The notes under the pieces: model-generated
Seen by the model: the letters and a program-made list of their open reading frames with translations, nothing else
Told to the model about the DNA's origin: nothing
Database searches by the model: none
Translations under genes and position numbers: made by a program
Part shown: positions 6,954-8,105 of the stretch, piece by piece
How the letters are laid out: each line of letters opens with the position of its first letter
How positions within the stretch are numbered: position 1 is the stretch's first letter
DNA from: Acidobacteriaceae bacterium
GTDB taxonomy: Bacteria > Acidobacteriota > Terriglobia > Terriglobales > Acidobacteriaceae
DNA length: 8,105 nt
Reading direction: 5' to 3'
NCBI GenBank assembly: GCA_003135315.1
Contig: PLBD01000526.1
Coordinates: forward strand, 1 to 8,105

Positions 6954-7142
6954 CTAGTAGAAGTCCGAGCAACTCAGGAAATAGCCACAGCGGGGGCACG
7001 CCAGCTTGCAGTGGTTCTCGCGCAGTTGTTCCGAGCAGTTCGGACAGATCTGGAGGCTGAGTGCCTCCCGCTTGCGGCCAGCCTCAGCAAGCGGTTCGCC
7101 GGCTGCCTCGACCCTGGAATTCGCGGATGGGATGTCGTTCAT
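6954..7142 (-). CDS. Small Cys-rich zinc-ribbon protein
   Basis: 62 residues. The C-terminal half is ICPNCSEQLRENHCKLACPR followed by CGYFLSCSDFY. It contains two CxxC knuckles (Cys33/Cys36 and Cys49/Cys52) plus His44, Cys45 and Cys58, a pattern expected to bind zinc. The first 30 residues are polar and not recognisably conserved, so the true start may be further in; no Shine-Dalgarno marks the ATG at 7140-7142. The gene is 137 bp upstream of osmC on the same strand. I associate very similar short zinc ribbons ending in SCSDFY with Acidobacteria, from memory and unverified. The function is unknown; nucleic-acid or protein binding is plausible. Confidence 0.72.
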   Translation of the reverse strand: MNDIPSANSRVEAAGEPLAEAGRKREALSLQICPNCSEQLRENHCKLACPRCGYFLSCSDFY

Positions 7143-7421
7143 GACTGCGCCGCCGGGAAACCGTCCGATCAGCAGAATACACGAGGTTCACGGTGAGACC
7201 CATTGGCCGAAAGGTGACGGCCTCCGGGCGTGCAAATGGCCCCATTGGTACATGTACTTCCGTTCGCAAATTGTCCAAAAATTTCCCTACAGATTTCGTA
7301 CCATGTTGCCCTATAATGCGCAATGGGTGCGTGTATGTGCGCTGGATATGCATCACGCTGCTGAAATTTTTTACGCTGCGCCCTCAACGTGATGGGTGCA
7401 GAAAGCTTGATTACCAAACAG
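7143..7421. other. Intergenic stretch without a convincing gene
   Basis: Open frames exist on both strands, but their translations look random (scattered Cys/His/Arg, no domain) and have no ribosome sites. The right part is visibly less GC-rich than the flanking genes. It contains two direct copies of CCCATTGG (7199-7206 and 7241-7248) 42 bp apart, and a TATAAT at 7312-7317 on the plus strand. I see no tRNA or rRNA. Confidence 0.5.
7312..7317 (+). promoter_or_regulatory. Candidate -10 box for the secreted-peptide genes
   Basis: A perfect TATAAT lies in a locally AT-rich stretch. The hexamer 17 nt upstream is a poor -35 (ACAGAT). If used, the transcript would carry a leader of about 300 nt before the GTG at 7622, containing the hairpins described separately. 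Support is sequence-only. Confidence 0.35.
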
Positions 7422-7493
7422 TAACTGGCACAAAGATCAGGGAAAATGTGGCCCGGATGGCGGCACGATCGGGTCTTTGTTGCCGTTAAAGTT
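7417..7493 (+). ncRNA. Long stable hairpin in the 5' leader of the secreted-peptide genes
   Basis: TAAC-T-GGC-ACAAAGATC (7422-7438) pairs with GGTCTTTGT-T-GCC-GTTA (7472-7488), about 16 bp with one G-U and one single-base bulge on each side. Across a 2x2 internal loop, AAC/GTT (7417-7419/7491-7493) can extend it. The 33-nt apical region (7439-7471) includes GC-rich segments that could fold further. There is no T run after it, so it is not a simple terminator. A second small hairpin, AGGTGCG/CGCACCT (7550-7556/7570-7576), lies between it and the ribosome site. I compared it by eye with c-di-GMP and other riboswitch cores and found no convincing match. Confidence 0.4.
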
Positions 7494-7621
7494 GTATATC
7501 CCATGGGAAGTAAGTGCTCTAGCTTTCCAACTTGTGGACACTGTTGCTGAGGTGCGCAAACCTTGTTCCCGCACCTTGGCCGGGCCATTTTGAAAATCGC
7601 GATTGGTATGGAGGTTGTCCC

Positions 7622-7819
7622 GTGAAAAACGCTAAGAAACTGATGTTCGCCGCCCTTGCCGCACTCATGATCGCAGGCTCTCTCGGAGCTGTCAGCGGCG
7701 CAACCTCGATAAGCCCAATCGGCCCCGTCGCCGTAATCGGGGAAGGGTCATCGCCCTTGCCGGCCGTGCTGTCTTCTGTCCCTGAAAGCGGCGCCTCTTC
7801 GTTTGGCAAACAATTCTGA
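7622..7819 (+). CDS. Small secreted protein with GEGSSPLP motif, function unknown
   Basis: 65 residues from GTG at 7622, chosen because GGAGGT (7610-7615) sits 6 nt upstream. The frame is open further upstream, but only from this start does the protein begin with a classic signal peptide: KNAKK then a hydrophobic core (about 7-24) and a likely cleavage after VSG or SGA near residue 26-27. The mature part, about 38 residues, is rich in Ser, Pro, Gly and Val and lacks Cys. GEGSSPLP (40-47) resembles the repeated motif of the next gene. Both proteins begin MKN, and only 36 bp separate the genes, so they are probably one operon. I do not recognise a family. Confidence 0.68.
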   Translation: MKNAKKLMFAALAALMIAGSLGAVSGATSISPIGPVAVIGEGSSPLPAVLSSVPESGASSFGKQF

Positions 7820-7855
7820 CTTTGATTCGGGTCGGAAACGACCAAGGAGACCGTA

Positions 7856-8105
7856 ATGAAGAACACTCTCGTCATTACCCTTGTTGTTCTGCTGTTGGCC
7901 GGTATCGCTTGCGCCGGCACCAGCACGCTCCCAACTGCGAACGTCGCGCCGGAGAGGCTCGCTCAGGCGACATCCTCCAACCGCGCCGCCTTACGTCCGG
8001 GCGAAGGCTCTCCGATGCCTCTTTGCCCACCAGGACAAAACTGCTCTGGCATGCTTCGCCAGATTGCCGGCGAAGGCTCCCCGATGCCTCTCTGCCCACC
8101 CGGAC
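7856..8105 (+). CDS. Secreted repeat protein with duplicated GEGSPMPLCPPG motif (cut by window edge)
   Basis: ATG at 7856 with AAGGAG (7844-7849) 6 nt upstream; 83 residues are visible and the frame runs off the right edge. The N-terminus is a signal peptide (MKNTLVITLVVLLLAGIACA), with either an AxA-type cleavage after residue 20 or a weak lipobox at Cys19. A Thr/Ala-rich spacer follows to about residue 45. Then comes GEGSPMPLCPPG (49-60), QNCSGMLRQIA (61-71), and GEGSPMPLCPPG again (72-83), a 23-residue period. Cys57 and Cys63 in CPPGQNC could form a small disulfide loop. More repeats may follow outside the window. I recognise no named family; a structural, adhesive or processed peptide precursor are all possible. 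Confidence 0.75.
   Translation, partial: MKNTLVITLVVLLLAGIACAGTSTLPTANVAPERLAQATSSNRAALRPGEGSPMPLCPPGQNCSGMLRQIAGEGSPMPLCPPG
8000..8105 (+). repeat. In-frame 69-bp-period direct repeat coding GEGSPMPLCPPG
   Basis: Copies at 8000-8036 and 8069-8105 (37 bp each, the second ending at the window edge) match at 34 of 37 positions. The three differences (TCT/TCC, CTT/CTC, CCA/CCC) are all third-base and synonymous. The spacer codes QNCSGMLRQIA. A longer array may continue to the right. Confidence 0.85.

Noticed and set aside
7199..7248. Paired CCCATTGG direct repeats 42 bp apart as regulator sites or a repeat array
   Set aside because: Only two 8-bp copies, no third copy; too short to distinguish from chance.
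7417..7493. c-di-GMP-I (GEMM) riboswitch upstream of the secreted-peptide genes
   Set aside because: An ACAAAGAUC stretch is vaguely similar, but the conserved GGGCAAACC and GACGCAAAGCC strings are absent.
7169..7588. Minus-strand open frame of 139 codons antisense to the leader region
   Set aside because: Translation looks random, no ribosome site, no domain, and it overlaps the promoter and hairpin of the plus-strand genes.
8000..8105. CRISPR-like array from the 37-bp repeats
   Set aside because: Only two copies visible, in frame within a protein-coding gene, with synonymous differences; a protein repeat explains them.

Overview
The window looks like chromosomal DNA from a GC-rich Gram-negative bacterium. 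Acidobacteriota (Koribacter/Terriglobus-like) is my best guess. The reasons are the overall gene mix, a tiny Cys-rich zinc-ribbon protein of a kind I associate with that phylum, and a heptad 'AGCAATT' inverted repeat between genes. This placement is inference from sequence style, not a database result.

Layout, left to right. (1) 1-562, minus strand: N-terminal part of thiC (thiamine pyrimidine synthesis), running off the left edge, with a candidate promoter and a very short leader. (2) 602-770: a divergent, structured intergenic stretch whose plus strand resembles the core of a cobalamin riboswitch. It is followed by a plus-strand alpha/beta hydrolase (778-1716). (3) 1717-1848: a long heptad inverted repeat filling the gap between the hydrolase and a convergent MFS exporter. 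(4) 1847-5824, all minus strand: a sensor histidine kinase, then a proline-rich lipoprotein, then the MFS transporter. (5) 5825-6064: a divergent promoter region with a perfect 9-bp inverted repeat around the kinase -10. (6) 6065-6316, plus strand: a small protein that looks like a stand-alone histidine-kinase dimerization (DHp) domain, ending inside a strong hairpin. (7) 6391-6816, minus strand: osmC (peroxide resistance). (8) 6954-7142, minus strand: a small zinc-ribbon protein. (9) 7143-7621: about 480 bp with no convincing gene, but with a TATAAT box and a long stable hairpin on the plus strand. (10) 7622-8105, plus strand: two tandem genes for small secreted proteins, both with excellent Shine-Dalgarno sites. 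The second carries a duplicated 12-residue motif (GEGSPMPLCPPG) whose two DNA copies differ only at synonymous sites, and it runs off the right edge. The first has a divergent version (GEGSSPLP).

How the genes may work together: most of the window is ordinary housekeeping and accessory content (thiamine synthesis, efflux, two-component sensing, peroxide defence). The parts that fit no standard category are the right-hand leader plus secreted repeat-peptide pair, and the DHp-only protein divergent from a full kinase. No response regulator is present, so the partners of the kinase cannot be named from this window.
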